From an uncultured Acetatifactor sp. (GTDB lineage Bacteria > Bacillota > Clostridia > Lachnospirales > Lachnospiraceae): a stretch of 45,899 nucleotides of DNA. The position numbers were made by a program, and so were the translations under genes. The stretch lies in the NCBI GenBank assembly GCA_947627115.1, contig CANQUQ010000019.1, forward strand, positions 1-45,899. The letters run 5' to 3'. Shown here one piece after another: positions 25,214 through 37,537 of the stretch. Within the stretch, counting starts at the first letter, position 1; each line of letters opens with the position of its first letter. Under the pieces are notes generated by a model. The model did no database searches. It was not told the DNA's origin and saw only the letters and a list, made by a program, of their open reading frames with translations.

Positions 25214-27739
25214 TCACGGTCGAATGTAGGTAATAAAGGTATTCCCGTTGTCGGAGAACCATTGTCCGGAGTCGTTCATGCCTTTCTTGTAGAGACGCCC
25301 TGCGGCAGGCTCTAATATCACGACATTATACTCGTCAAATCCCGTGATCAGCACCGCCTCTCCATTCTGCAGCAGGGCGAGCACAGGCCTATTCCGGTTC
25401 ACATAATACAGCATGGCGTCCATGCTGCACCCCGTCAGGTTCAGCACCTGGGCATCCTCCAGATTGTCATCCAGTATTTCCAGCACCGATTGTCCCTGGC
25501 CCAGCAGATATTCGGAATTCCGCACCATGCCCTCATAATTGAATATGGAATCCAGACAGGCCGCCAGACTGCTTTCTCCCTCCTCCAGCGTCACTTCCTT
25601 TATGGAAGTGATCTGGTTCCTGGCCGCCCGATTGCCTCGCCGCCATATGCAGTTTCCTCTGTCGTCCGCCACCACACCGGATATTTCGTAAGCCATGTTC
25701 ACCGCCATGGCAGGGGAGGTGAATATTCCGTTCACGCCGTAGGCACCGTACACATAATAGCGGTCCGTATCGGTATTTTCGGGAAGCTGCAGTTCCCTGC
25801 CGCCCTCGAACACGACCTCCTTGGGGTTTAAGATCATGATGCTCTTTTCGTCTATAGAGCTCTTGGTCTGGATCTGCACATAGCGCTCGTAAATATCAAT
25901 ATCCGCCGATACGACTACGTTCTTTCCCGCCAGGGTCTCCGTATTATTCATGATCTGATCTTCGCTGATCTCCTGATACTCCCCCGATTCCCTGCGCGCG
26001 AGCCGCCGGAGCGTGATCTGATTTCCCTCCACCAGACAGTCCGTAATATAAATATTTTCCTGGGCATACTCCTTCAGCAGCTCTCCCTCCGAATTACAGA
26101 TGCAGACCTTATACATGGGGAAAAAGGTGCTGCCTGAGTTCTCCTGCCGAATGTCCTCCCGCCGGGCCACCCCGTAAATAATATCCTCCTGCATGAAGCC
26201 CAGCGGCCGGATCGCCTCATTCGTTCCCGCCCGGACAAAGTTCTGAGTGCCGCTGCTCAGATCTCTGAGCTCAAGCACACTGCTGTGGTACATATCCTCG
26301 CCCTCGGACCAGACGACGATCTTATGATCAGCAGACACATGCATGCTCTCATCCTGAACGATCCGGATCAGCGGCGAGCTGACCCTTTCGACCAGATCAA
26401 TTTCATAGACAATATTGTCCATCTGCAGATAAAGCTTCTGGTCCTTATTCAGATACAGCATTCTGTCCATTTCCGCTGCCAGCACGGCATAGGTCTTGTC
26501 ACAGGGAATGTACACCAGCTCCTCCACCGTATTCAGAGCACTGTTGTAGGTGTAGAGCTGAATGCCCACCTCGCCTTCGTGACGGCCTCTGTTCATATAC
26601 CCATACAGAGCGAACTGCACATTTCCTCCTTCGTCTGCTCCCAGGATCTTAAGGGCATGCTGGTCATACATTGTTCGCCAGTCGGCGTTCTTGTCATCGT
26701 AGAAGCTGAAGATGACCGTGAGCTTGTTGGTGGTCACATTGTAGCTGAACAGCTGTCCCGCCGCCTCGAACACCACCGTATTTCCGTCCTCGCTCTCCAG
26801 CATCGGGACATCGGGGTCGGTAATGCCCAGAAGGATCTTATCATTGGCATACATCTCATCCGCGTCAGGTATCTGAGTCATAGTCCGCTCATAGTCGAGC
26901 AGATACATTCTGTCCGGAGTATATCTGACCTGAAAGTATTCCTTTACCTTATAATAGACGGTCCTGCCCTGATCGGATGTGGATACCGCATAATCTACCA
27001 GCAGAGAGGCCGTCTGGCTTGCGATCTCCGTCAGTCTTACCACGGGCTTATCGACTTCCTGCACGTTCAAGTCGCCCCAAGTGATCTGCCGAAAGCTGCT
27101 GTGAATGTTCACTTTGTGAAAAGAGCTGTTGTCCTCCAGCTGCGCATTTGTCTCCAGGTATTTGGTAAGCTCCTTGGCGGCTTCCCTGTCATAGAGCCTC
27201 CGGTGAAAGTCCAGCACAAAATCCAGCTTCTCCTTCTCATTCAGGCTGTCGCTCCACACTACCCTTGTATAATAGTAGACATGGCTGCTGCCGTTCAGCT
27301 CCAGCACGATCGCCAGGGAGTAGTCGGTGTCCTTTTCAATAAGATCCTTCAGCGCAATATTGCCCCTTATCCTGTCTCCCACCGTCCGGTATCCCGCGAG
27401 CTCCGTGTCTTCAATGAGGCGCGAGCCGTCGGCGCTGCGGACCTGGACCGATATACCGGTCACATTCCGCCCATAGGTGTCCACCACAAAACCCGTTTCC
27501 CGGCTTTCTCCCAGGACCGTCACCGTATCCCGCTGAAAGGTGACATCCATAGGAGCTCTGTACCCGTGGAGCTGATTGTATTCCACTCCGCCCGTCTCCA
27601 TAGTGACCAGAGGGAACGTGGCCCCCGGCATTTCCATGGTCAAATTGTCATGACCCTGATTCATTATTTTTCCGATCACCACCAGCGATACGAGGAAGGT
27701 GGCTGCAAAGACTGATAATTTTATTATACTCTTTTTCAT
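25214..27739 (-). CDS. Membrane-anchored extracytoplasmic protein, beta-propeller-like with degenerate C39-like domain
   Basis: An 841-residue protein not assigned to a named family. It has an uncleaved-looking N-terminal helix (KLSVFAATFLVSLVVIGKIM), so it is probably anchored outward. The middle holds many short beta-rich repeats (GNTVVFEAAGQLFSYNVTTN, YAVLAAEMDRMLYLNKDQKL), suggesting a propeller. The last 130 residues resemble a C39-type papain-like peptidase: ESSLAACLDSIFNYEG aligns with the Cys block, and LLQNGEAVLITGFDEYNVVI plus EPAAG with the His and Asp blocks. The catalytic Cys and His appear replaced, so it may bind rather than cut peptides. The start overlaps the methyltransferase stop by four bases (ATGA), implying coupling. 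Confidence 0.85.
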   Translation of the reverse strand: MKKSIIKLSVFAATFLVSLVVIGKIMNQGHDNLTMEMPGATFPLVTMETGGVEYNQLHGYRAPMDVTFQRDTVTVLGESRETGFVVDTYGRNVTGISVQVRSADGSRLIEDTELAGYRTVGDRIRGNIALKDLIEKDTDYSLAIVLELNGSSHVYYYTRVVWSDSLNEKEKLDFVLDFHRRLYDREAAKELTKYLETNAQLEDNSSFHKVNIHSSFRQITWGDLNVQEVDKPVVRLTEIASQTASLLVDYAVSTSDQGRTVYYKVKEYFQVRYTPDRMYLLDYERTMTQIPDADEMYANDKILLGITDPDVPMLESEDGNTVVFEAAGQLFSYNVTTNKLTVIFSFYDDKNADWRTMYDQHALKILGADEGGNVQFALYGYMNRGRHEGEVGIQLYTYNSALNTVEELVYIPCDKTYAVLAAEMDRMLYLNKDQKLYLQMDNIVYEIDLVERVSSPLIRIVQDESMHVSADHKIVVWSEGEDMYHSSVLELRDLSSGTQNFVRAGTNEAIRPLGFMQEDIIYGVARREDIRQENSGSTFFPMYKVCICNSEGELLKEYAQENIYITDCLVEGNQITLRRLARRESGEYQEISEDQIMNNTETLAGKNVVVSADIDIYERYVQIQTKSSIDEKSIMILNPKEVVFEGGRELQLPENTDTDRYYVYGAYGVNGIFTSPAMAVNMAYEISGVVADDRGNCIWRRGNRAARNQITSIKEVTLEEGESSLAACLDSIFNYEGMVRNSEYLLGQGQSVLEILDDNLEDAQVLNLTGCSMDAMLYYVNRNRPVLALLQNGEAVLITGFDEYNVVILEPAAGRLYKKGMNDSGQWFSDNGNTFITYIRP

Positions 27740-28884
27740 AGCAGCTCCTTCAGGGCCGGATCGACCTGTAAAAATTCCGTCACCTTGTCAATGGAGGACT
27801 GTCTGGGGCGCATCCCCTTCCCTTTCACCGCCCGGATCATCAAATTTTTGGGCGTGTGCTCCATATCTATGAACTCCAGTATCTGCGTGTTATACCCCTG
27901 CTGCTCCAACAGATCGGCGCGGAGGGCATCCGTGATCAACGCCGCCATGCGCTCCCTGATCACTCCGTACTTCAATATAGGCTGCAAAATGTCGCAGCGG
28001 ATCTGTCCGTTCAGCTCATGCTGACAGCACGGAACCGCCAGGATCACCTTTGCGCCCCACTTGACTGCCTTTTCCAGGGCGTAGTCCGTAGCCTTGTCAC
28101 AGGCATGGAGGGACACGACCATATCTACCCTGTCAGCCCCCTGATAATGACTGATGTCGCCCTGTTCAAAATTCAGCTTTTCATATCCCAGCTTATCCGC
28201 CAATGCATTGCATTCCCGGATCACATCCTCCTTCAGATCCAGCCCCGTCACCCTGATATCTTTTCCCAGCAGCGTGTGCAGATAGTAATACATGGCAAAG
28301 GTCAGATAAGACCTGCCGCATCCGAAATCCACAATGCGGATCGGCCTGTCCGAAGGGAGTTTGTCCAGAATGTCTTCAATAAATTCCAGATAGCGGTTGA
28401 TCTGCCGGAACTTATCGTACCGGGCCTTCACAATTCTGCCGTCGGGAGTCTGTACGCCCAGATGCACCAGAAAATCCACAGGCTCTCCCTCTTTTAAAAT
28501 ATATTTCTTCGAGCGGTCATGTGTCATATCCGAGACCCTTCCGCCCTGCTGTACCGCAATATTTTTGTGCTTTCGCCTTACAGTGACCTTTCCTTTTTTG
28601 CTCACCAGCACGGTGACAAGCTCTTCGGCGCAGTCGATCTGAGCCTGACGGAATTGCTTCCCCATGCCGGCCGCCAGCCTGTCCGCCATCTGATCGGCCT
28701 CAAGATTGGTGTGGAACACCTGATTTCCACGGTACAGCGTCTCCTGAAAAAGCAGCCGGTCCCTGATCAGAACAGGGCGGATCTTTGCTTTCTCCGCCTC
28801 ACAGGGATCCACCGCACCGCTGAGAGTGATCCGTATCAAATTGTGGTTCAGATACTGTCTGAACAGATCCAGTAATTGTTCCAT
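27736..28884 (-). CDS. SAM-dependent class I methyltransferase (GSTCD/Methyltransf_32-like)
   Basis: A 382-residue protein with an N-terminal substrate region of about 170 residues and a C-terminal Rossmann methyltransferase. Motif I is IRIVDFGCGRSYLTFAMYYY near residue 180, the acidic SAM residue is in VTGLDLKED, and the later motif VSLHACDKATDYALEKA with ILAVPCCQHEL is typical of the methyltransferases related to GSTCD and Trm13-like enzymes. An RNA substrate is a guess. Start is uncertain: ATG at 28884 (weak site) or GTG at 28911 (AAGGA close upstream, nine more residues). It overlaps the next gene by four bases and sits downstream of the ATP synthase genes on the same strand. Confidence 0.88.
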   Translation of the reverse strand: MEQLLDLFRQYLNHNLIRITLSGAVDPCEAEKAKIRPVLIRDRLLFQETLYRGNQVFHTNLEADQMADRLAAGMGKQFRQAQIDCAEELVTVLVSKKGKVTVRRKHKNIAVQQGGRVSDMTHDRSKKYILKEGEPVDFLVHLGVQTPDGRIVKARYDKFRQINRYLEFIEDILDKLPSDRPIRIVDFGCGRSYLTFAMYYYLHTLLGKDIRVTGLDLKEDVIRECNALADKLGYEKLNFEQGDISHYQGADRVDMVVSLHACDKATDYALEKAVKWGAKVILAVPCCQHELNGQIRCDILQPILKYGVIRERMAALITDALRADLLEQQGYNTQILEFIDMEHTPKNLMIRAVKGKGMRPRQSSIDKVTEFLQVDPALKELL

Positions 28885-29011
28885 CGTCTTACCCGCAAGA
28901 TCATGCCGCACCGTTCCTTCTCACCAGCCCGCAAAGGTCAAGCTCCTGCGCCGATACCGGCTTGACCGTTCGCGGGGCGATATGTGGAACTCCGGTGCCA
29001 ACAGACATTTG

Positions 29012-29410
29012 TCAATAGATATTTGCTCTCTGTCCGCCGTGCCGGCGTTTATATACTTCAATGAACAGGAGGATCTGTATCGTGTCCTCCCCCGGTGGAT
29101 TCTCTTCTTCCTTTTCCAGTATCCCGCAGATCGTCTCTGCCAGACGCTGCAGGCTGAATTTATCGGGGTACTCATCGTAGATCATGCTTCCCTCATAGTC
29201 CGCCTTATCCAAAATTTCAGCTATCCTGCGCTGATAGCGCTTAATGTCGCGGGGATAGAGCTGCTGAAGGTATTCCAGATCGCGGAGCATTGCGACCTCC
29301 TGACGGGGATTCAGGATTCCCGGATGGGCCATATAAAAAGGAAGGGGCCCATTCCAGCCCCTTGCCTTGCCGTCCGGCAGCGGCTGTATCAATTTAGAGT
29401 GAAATTCCAT
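29012..29410 (-). CDS. Conserved-looking hypothetical protein, 132 residues
   Basis: A soluble protein starting MEFHSKLIQPLPDGKARGWN. It is rich in aromatic and charged residues: LPFYMAHPGILNPRQEVAML, then helices DLEYLQQLYPRDIKRYQRRI and AEILDKADYEGSMIYDEYPD, and a C-terminal helix with QILLFIEVYKRRHGG. There is no membrane segment and no motif I recognise. The ATG at 29410 follows TAAGGT. It lies 77 bp after atpC with no terminator, and about 100 bp before the methyltransferase, so it is probably in the tail of the atp transcript. Coding bias and the ribosome site support a real gene; function unknown. Confidence 0.8.
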   Translation of the reverse strand: MEFHSKLIQPLPDGKARGWNGPLPFYMAHPGILNPRQEVAMLRDLEYLQQLYPRDIKRYQRRIAEILDKADYEGSMIYDEYPDKFSLQRLAETICGILEKEEENPPGEDTIQILLFIEVYKRRHGGQRANIY

Positions 29411-29487
29411 ATGCGTACCTTACAATGTTTTTTACAACATATGCGCATTTCCATCCAATTGTTACACTGCCGCCGCTCTGAACCGAT

Positions 29488-29892
29488 TTACCTGAGTACC
29501 TCAATTCGTGCGACTGCTCTTTGAAGCGCAGTCTCTGCTCTCGCGATATCCGTCTCCGAAGTCTTGTTCTGCAGGCGTTCCTCCGCGCGGGCCTTCGCCG
29601 CCTCCGCACGGCTCACGTCGATCTCCTGCGGCCATTCTACGATCTCCGCAAGTATGGTCACACGATCCTGCAGAATTTCCGCGAAGCCCGCGTGGAGCGC
29701 CGCATTCTTTTCACTTTCCGGCTCATAGATGTTCAAAATACCCGGCTTCAGGATCACGGTGAGAGGAATATGGCCGGGCAGCACGCCGATCTCACCCTCA
29801 GTGGTATTGAATTCCACCATCTCCACCCGTCCTTCATAGAACAATCTTTCCGGGGTGATAATGCGCAGAAGAAAGGTATTCTTATCTGCCAT
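29488..29892 (-). CDS. atpC: ATP synthase F1 epsilon subunit
   Basis: A 134-residue epsilon subunit, part of the central stalk that links gamma to the c-ring and can inhibit ATP hydrolysis. The N-terminal beta-sandwich (LLRIITPERLFYEGRVEMVE, FNTTEGEIGVLPGHIPLTVI) is followed by the two-helix C-terminus (RAEAAKARAEERLQNK, AETALQRAVARIEVL). The ATG at 29892 follows AGGGAGG. It lies 13 bp after atpD, the usual last atp gene. Confidence 0.97.
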   Translation of the reverse strand: MADKNTFLLRIITPERLFYEGRVEMVEFNTTEGEIGVLPGHIPLTVILKPGILNIYEPESEKNAALHAGFAEILQDRVTILAEIVEWPQEIDVSRAEAAKARAEERLQNKTSETDIARAETALQRAVARIEVLR

Positions 29893-29905
29893 AAGTTAAG
29901 CCTCC

Positions 29906-31435
<1,530 letters not shown>

Positions 31436-32299
31436 CTAACCCAGCGCCTCCGCACCGGCAATGATCTCCGTCAGCTCCTGAGTGATGGATCCCTGACGCG
31501 CTCTGTTATACTTCAGCGTCAGGTCGTCGATCATTTCCTCCGCATTGCTGGTCGCGTTGTCCATAGCCTGCATGCGGGCACCGTTCTCACTTGCCACGGA
31601 TTCCATCAGCGCGCCGTAGATCAGGCTGGACATATACTTGGGAACGATCAGGTCAAGAGCCTCCGCATCCTCCGGCTCAAAATTCATGATCGCCTCCGCC
31701 TTATCCGGCTTCGTCGCCGCCTCGCCGGAGCGCTCCACCGGCAGAAGCTTTAACAGCGTGGGCGCATGGCTGACCGTATTCTTAAATGCAGTGTATGCCA
31801 GGTATATCTCTCCCACCTCGCCGGCGGCAAAAGATTTTAAAAGCTCTTCCGACAGCTTCATTGCGTCCGCGTAAACAGGACTTTCCACAATATCGTTGAG
31901 ACATGCCTTCACCTGGTAGCCGTATCTGGCAAAAGCCTCCCGCCCTTTATTTCCCAGGGCGTAGATTACCACATCTTCCTTTTTCCAGTCACCGTTCCTG
32001 GTCACCAGCTTTACCACGTTGGAATTGTAACCGCCTGCCAGTCCCCTGTTGGATGTAATGACAATGACCGCCTTTTTCTCGGAGGCTCCGGGCATCAGAT
32101 ACCTGTGCTCCATATGCCCCACCCGATTCAGAATACTGTTTACCGTATCATACATACAGTTAAAATATTCTTTGGTCCGCTCAGCGTTGGCTCTTGCCCG
32201 CTGCAGCTTGACGGTCGACACCAGCTTCATCGCCTTCGTGATCTGCTGGGTGCCCTGGATACTGCTCCTGCGGCGTTTTATATCACGCATTGATGCCAT
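31436..32299 (-). CDS. atpG: ATP synthase F1 gamma subunit
   Basis: A 287-residue gamma subunit, the rotating shaft. The N-terminal helix MASMRDIKRRRSSIQGTQQI and TKAMKLVSTVKLQRARANAE, the middle VITSNRGLAGGYNSNV, and the C-terminal helix ARMQAMDNATSNAEEMIDDL then NRARQGSITQELTEIIAGAE are diagnostic. The ATG at 32299 follows GAGGACA. It lies 37 bp after atpA. Confidence 0.97.
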   Translation of the reverse strand: MASMRDIKRRRSSIQGTQQITKAMKLVSTVKLQRARANAERTKEYFNCMYDTVNSILNRVGHMEHRYLMPGASEKKAVIVITSNRGLAGGYNSNVVKLVTRNGDWKKEDVVIYALGNKGREAFARYGYQVKACLNDIVESPVYADAMKLSEELLKSFAAGEVGEIYLAYTAFKNTVSHAPTLLKLLPVERSGEAATKPDKAEAIMNFEPEDAEALDLIVPKYMSSLIYGALMESVASENGARMQAMDNATSNAEEMIDDLTLKYNRARQGSITQELTEIIAGAEALG

Positions 32300-32336
32300 A
32301 TTAATGTCCTCATTTCTCTAAAAGCCCGTTATGCCT

Positions 32337-34415
<2,079 letters not shown>

Positions 34416-34428
<13 letters not shown>

Positions 34429-34958
34429 GTCTTATCACCCATTTCCTTTAAGGTCTCATCGAGCAGCCGATCCTGAACGGCAGTGTCGATGGAAGCAGCC
34501 ACGACCTTGCCTGCCATAAGTGCCGCAACGGCAACGATCTCCCTCTTTACCTCGTCGGACACCTTCTGCTTCTCCAGTTCGGCCTCCACATGGGCTCTCT
34601 CCAGAATACGCGCAGCCTCCTCCTTGGCCTCGGCAATGATCTGATTCTCGTTGTTCAACGCTTTCCTGCGGGCTTCGCTTAAGATTTCCTCCGCTTCCCT
34701 ATCGATCTCTTTCAGCTTCTCCTGATATTCTTCCCTCAGGCGTCCGGCTTCTTCCATATCCTGTTTGGCCGTCTCCAGCTCGCTGCGGATCTTCTCCTTA
34801 CGGCTGTTCATAAGCTTTCTGGCCGGGTTGAACAGGAAGTAGCTCATGACAAGGAACAGGACAAAGATGGCGACTATCATCAGACTGGCATCCGCTACCA
34901 ACTGCCAATCCAAGTCAAACAGTCTGGACATGGATTGTCCTTCTGTCAAAAATATCAT
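34416..34958 (-). CDS. atpF: ATP synthase F0 b subunit
   Basis: A 180-residue peripheral stalk subunit: one N-terminal membrane helix (LMIVAIFVLFLVMSYFLFNP) followed by a long charged coiled coil (EKIRSELETAKQDMEEAGRL, EAEEILSEARRKALNNENQI). The ATG at 34958 follows AAAGGAGA. It overlaps atpH by 13 bases. Confidence 0.96.
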
Positions 34959-35010
34959 TCTTTGTCTCCTTTCTGCCTCCCAAAACTGGAGTCATTGATC
35001 TAAACTTCTA

Positions 35011-35277
<267 letters not shown>

Positions 35278-35342
35278 CTAGAAATTGGTATATAATTTAT
35301 AAAATTTTTGCAGAGCTTGCCTGAGATCATTCCTCCGCCGCT

Positions 35343-36080
35343 TTAACGGCGCACCCCATCTCCGATCTCATTGGAAATATAGGTCATAGTCAGCATACAG
35401 AACACATACGTCTGGATCGCTCCCGAAAACAGGTCGAAATACACGTGCAGCGCCGCCGGCCACACAGTGGCGAACTTGCCGAGAAGTCCGTATATCAATG
35501 CCATCATCGCCGTACCGGAAAGCACATTCGCGAACAGACGCAGGGACAGGGATACGGGCACTGCCAGATTGCTGATCACGTTGATGGGCATCCAGATCGG
35601 CAGCCACTTCGGAAGCGGCGAACAGTAATCCTCCCAAATTGTCAGGGGCTTCTGATATTTCCACTTGCTGAAGCGGATCATCGCGAACGTGATCAACGCA
35701 AGCGGAAGTGTCACGCCGTAATCGGCCGTAGGCGGCCTCAGTCCGAGCAGGCCCGATATATTGCTGAACAGAATGAAGATAAAAACGGTGCCGATATAAT
35801 TGTAATATCCGTTGGCCGCCTTTCCCATGGAACTGTCGACCACACCGTCCAGCTTCTCCACGATCAGCTCGACCACATTCTGAAAGCCGCCCGGCACCTC
35901 GGAGCCCTTGACAATGGCCCGGTTGGCTGCTATGGCAAAGCCTGTCAGGATCAGCATTACGATCAGGATGCATACATGGGATGTCGTTATCCACACCTGA
36001 TGGCCGAAAAAGGAATATTGAAATATTCCATGGATCATAAAATCCACGTCGGAGCCGGACAACAGGATTCCCTGTTGCAT
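35343..36080 (-). CDS. atpB: ATP synthase F0 a subunit
   Basis: A 245-residue stator channel subunit with five to six membrane helices. The essential arginine is in SLSLRLFANVLSG. Other marks are FQNVVELIVEKLDGVVDSSM, FIFILFSNISGLLGL and the C-terminal FSGAIQTYVFCMLTMTYISN. The ATG at 36080 follows GGAGGTGAG. It lies 27 bp after atpI. Confidence 0.97.
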   Translation of the reverse strand: MQQGILLSGSDVDFMIHGIFQYSFFGHQVWITTSHVCILIVMLILTGFAIAANRAIVKGSEVPGGFQNVVELIVEKLDGVVDSSMGKAANGYYNYIGTVFIFILFSNISGLLGLRPPTADYGVTLPLALITFAMIRFSKWKYQKPLTIWEDYCSPLPKWLPIWMPINVISNLAVPVSLSLRLFANVLSGTAMMALIYGLLGKFATVWPAALHVYFDLFSGAIQTYVFCMLTMTYISNEIGDGVRR

Positions 36081-36107
36081 AATCTCACCTCCTTCTATCT
36101 GTTTTTA

Positions 36108-36533
36108 TCATTGACCGTCCGGATCGGAGGACGCGGCTTCCTCCCGGAACAGTCTTTTTAAGATTTTATGGGTAAACGGCTGCATATACGCCGCTACTTT
36201 CATGCTCATATATCCCAGGAACACCACCAGAGGATTCAGGGCTCTTGTCTGTGCCGATATCACCAGCACAAGAACAAGCATGGCATAGCGGAAAACATAT
36301 CCGCGCAGAACCAGCTTGGACGCATCCGCCTCCTGCCGGAGGGCCCGGTCCAGGGTCCCGGCCATGTGCCTGACGGCCGCAGCGGCAAAGGCGATCCCCA
36401 TCCACAGGCTTGCAGCGTACCTGCCCTGTGACTCTGCGAAGAACACTCCCACCGCCTGGCAGACGGCTCCGAACAGCAATTGTCCCAGGTGCATCTCCAA
36501 AAGTGTCCTGTCAGTCTTTTTTAACGCTTCCAT
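36108..36533 (-). CDS. atpI: ATP synthase AtpI-like membrane protein
   Basis: A 141-residue protein with about four membrane helices (LGQLLFGAVCQAVGVFFAES, LWMGIAFAAAAVRHMAG, YVFRYAMLVLVLVISAQT, PLVVFLGYMSMKVAAYM). The position just before atpB and the size fit AtpI, which helps c-ring assembly; sequence similarity is loose. The ATG at 36533 (MEALKKTDRTLL) follows GGTGAAG and overlaps the upstream gene by 23 bases. Confidence 0.85.
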   Translation of the reverse strand: MEALKKTDRTLLEMHLGQLLFGAVCQAVGVFFAESQGRYAASLWMGIAFAAAAVRHMAGTLDRALRQEADASKLVLRGYVFRYAMLVLVLVISAQTRALNPLVVFLGYMSMKVAAYMQPFTHKILKRLFREEAASSDPDGQ

Positions 36534-36795
36534 GATCTTCACCGGATGAATCGCTCCCCTTGCTCCGCCCGTCGTCACCGTATATTTTTCGGATCATACC
36601 GTAGGCGCCCTGCCCGCCTGCGATCACCCCCACAACAAACATGACGACCGTGATCCAGGAGGTGCCGAAATGTCTGTCCAGCCATATCCCAAGGGCACAG
36701 GCCACACCGATGGATACTATCATGGTCAGGCCAAGCTGAGTGACCAGCGTCAGGGTCTGAAAGGTTTTTCTGTTGTCGTTCCTGCGACGTTTCAT
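36511..36795 (-). CDS. AtpZ/AtpI-type small membrane protein, first gene of the atp operon
   Basis: A 94-residue protein with a basic N-terminus and two helices (TLVTQLGLTMIVSIGVACAL, ITVVMFVVGVIAGGQGAYGM) and the motif GIWLDRHFGTS, which is typical of the AtpZ/AtpI F0F1-ATPase-associated family (DUF3671-like names differ between databases). AtpZ partners AtpI in c-ring assembly and may aid Mg2+ or Ca2+ handling. The C-terminal tail is polar. It starts about 85 bp after the predicted RNA start. Confidence 0.87.
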   Translation of the reverse strand: MKRRRNDNRKTFQTLTLVTQLGLTMIVSIGVACALGIWLDRHFGTSWITVVMFVVGVIAGGQGAYGMIRKIYGDDGRSKGSDSSGEDHGSVKKD

Positions 36796-36886
36796 TTTCT
36801 ACAGTCTGCAAATGCCTTGTCAATTTGTCCGTTGCCGCGCCGGAGGAAAAATCCCGCTCCGGGACACTTTTTCACCGACATGGTAC

Positions 36887-36915
36887 ATTATACCTAAATT
36901 TACCGAAAATGTCTA
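36887..36915 (-). promoter_or_regulatory. Promoter of the ATP synthase operon
   Basis: On the minus strand TAGACA (36910-36915), a 17-base spacer, and TATAAT (36887-36892). The leader contains a short TCCCG-GAG-CGGGA hairpin followed by five T near 36846-36863, a possible weak attenuator. Confidence 0.75.
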
Positions 36916-36938
36916 GTGTGTCATGGGGCAAATAGTAA

Positions 36939-36967
36939 TTGACTTCATTTCTGAGCCGCTGTAGTAT
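36939..36967 (+). promoter_or_regulatory. Promoter of the DUF402 gene
   Basis: TTGACT (36939-36944), a 17-base spacer, and TAGTAT (36962-36967). It is divergent from the atp promoter with 23 bp between the two -35 boxes. Confidence 0.65.
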
Positions 36968-37042
36968 TTATATAAAACAGTACATCCCGATACACATGCC
37001 GAACAAAGGCGTCGGGTGTGAAGATAAAGAGTGAGGGCAAAT

Positions 37043-37522
37043 ATGAACATATCCAAGCTGTACCGCAAAAGGCTGATTCCCGCCGAGTGCATTCCGCTGA
37101 ACGACGACGTGATCGTCATGCAGAACGACGAGGTCATCATTACGACCTGGAACACTCTGCACCCCAAGGCAGAATTCTCCCACGGCTGCTCCTGCTATTT
37201 CCTGAAGGAGGGGATCAAGATCAGCAAAATGTACCGGGCCGACAACTCCCTTCTGCACTGGTACTGCGATATCGTTGATTTCTCCCTGGACGAGACCGGC
37301 GAAACGCTTACCGTCGTCGACCTGCTGGCAGATGTGATCATTTCCCCCGAAGGCCGCATGAAGGTGGTGGATCTGGACGAGCTGGCGGAGGCCCTGGAGC
37401 GAGATCTGATAACCAAAGAGCAGATGATCACCTGCCTGCGCAGTCTGAATCATCTGCTCACTATGATATACCGGGATAAATTTGACCGTCTCTGTGCCCG
37501 CTTAGACAGCTTGGGCCTGTAG
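37043..37522 (+). CDS. DUF402 domain protein, possible nucleoside di/triphosphatase
   Basis: A 159-residue protein of the DUF402 (Ntdp-like) family. WYCDIVDFSLDETGETLTVV, DLLADVIISPEGRMKVVDLD and ELAEAL form the conserved acidic beta-barrel region that holds Mg2+ in characterised members, which hydrolyse nucleoside di- and triphosphates. The C-terminal helix is LNHLLTMIYRDKFDRLCARL. The ATG at 37043 follows GTGAGGG; a GTG at 37031 is possible. It is alone on the plus strand and ends 15 bp from the convergent SleB gene. The biological substrate is unknown. Confidence 0.88.
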   Translation: MNISKLYRKRLIPAECIPLNDDVIVMQNDEVIITTWNTLHPKAEFSHGCSCYFLKEGIKISKMYRADNSLLHWYCDIVDFSLDETGETLTVVDLLADVIISPEGRMKVVDLDELAEALERDLITKEQMITCLRSLNHLLTMIYRDKFDRLCARLDSLGL

Positions 37523-37537
37523 GCGGCACCGGGCGCG

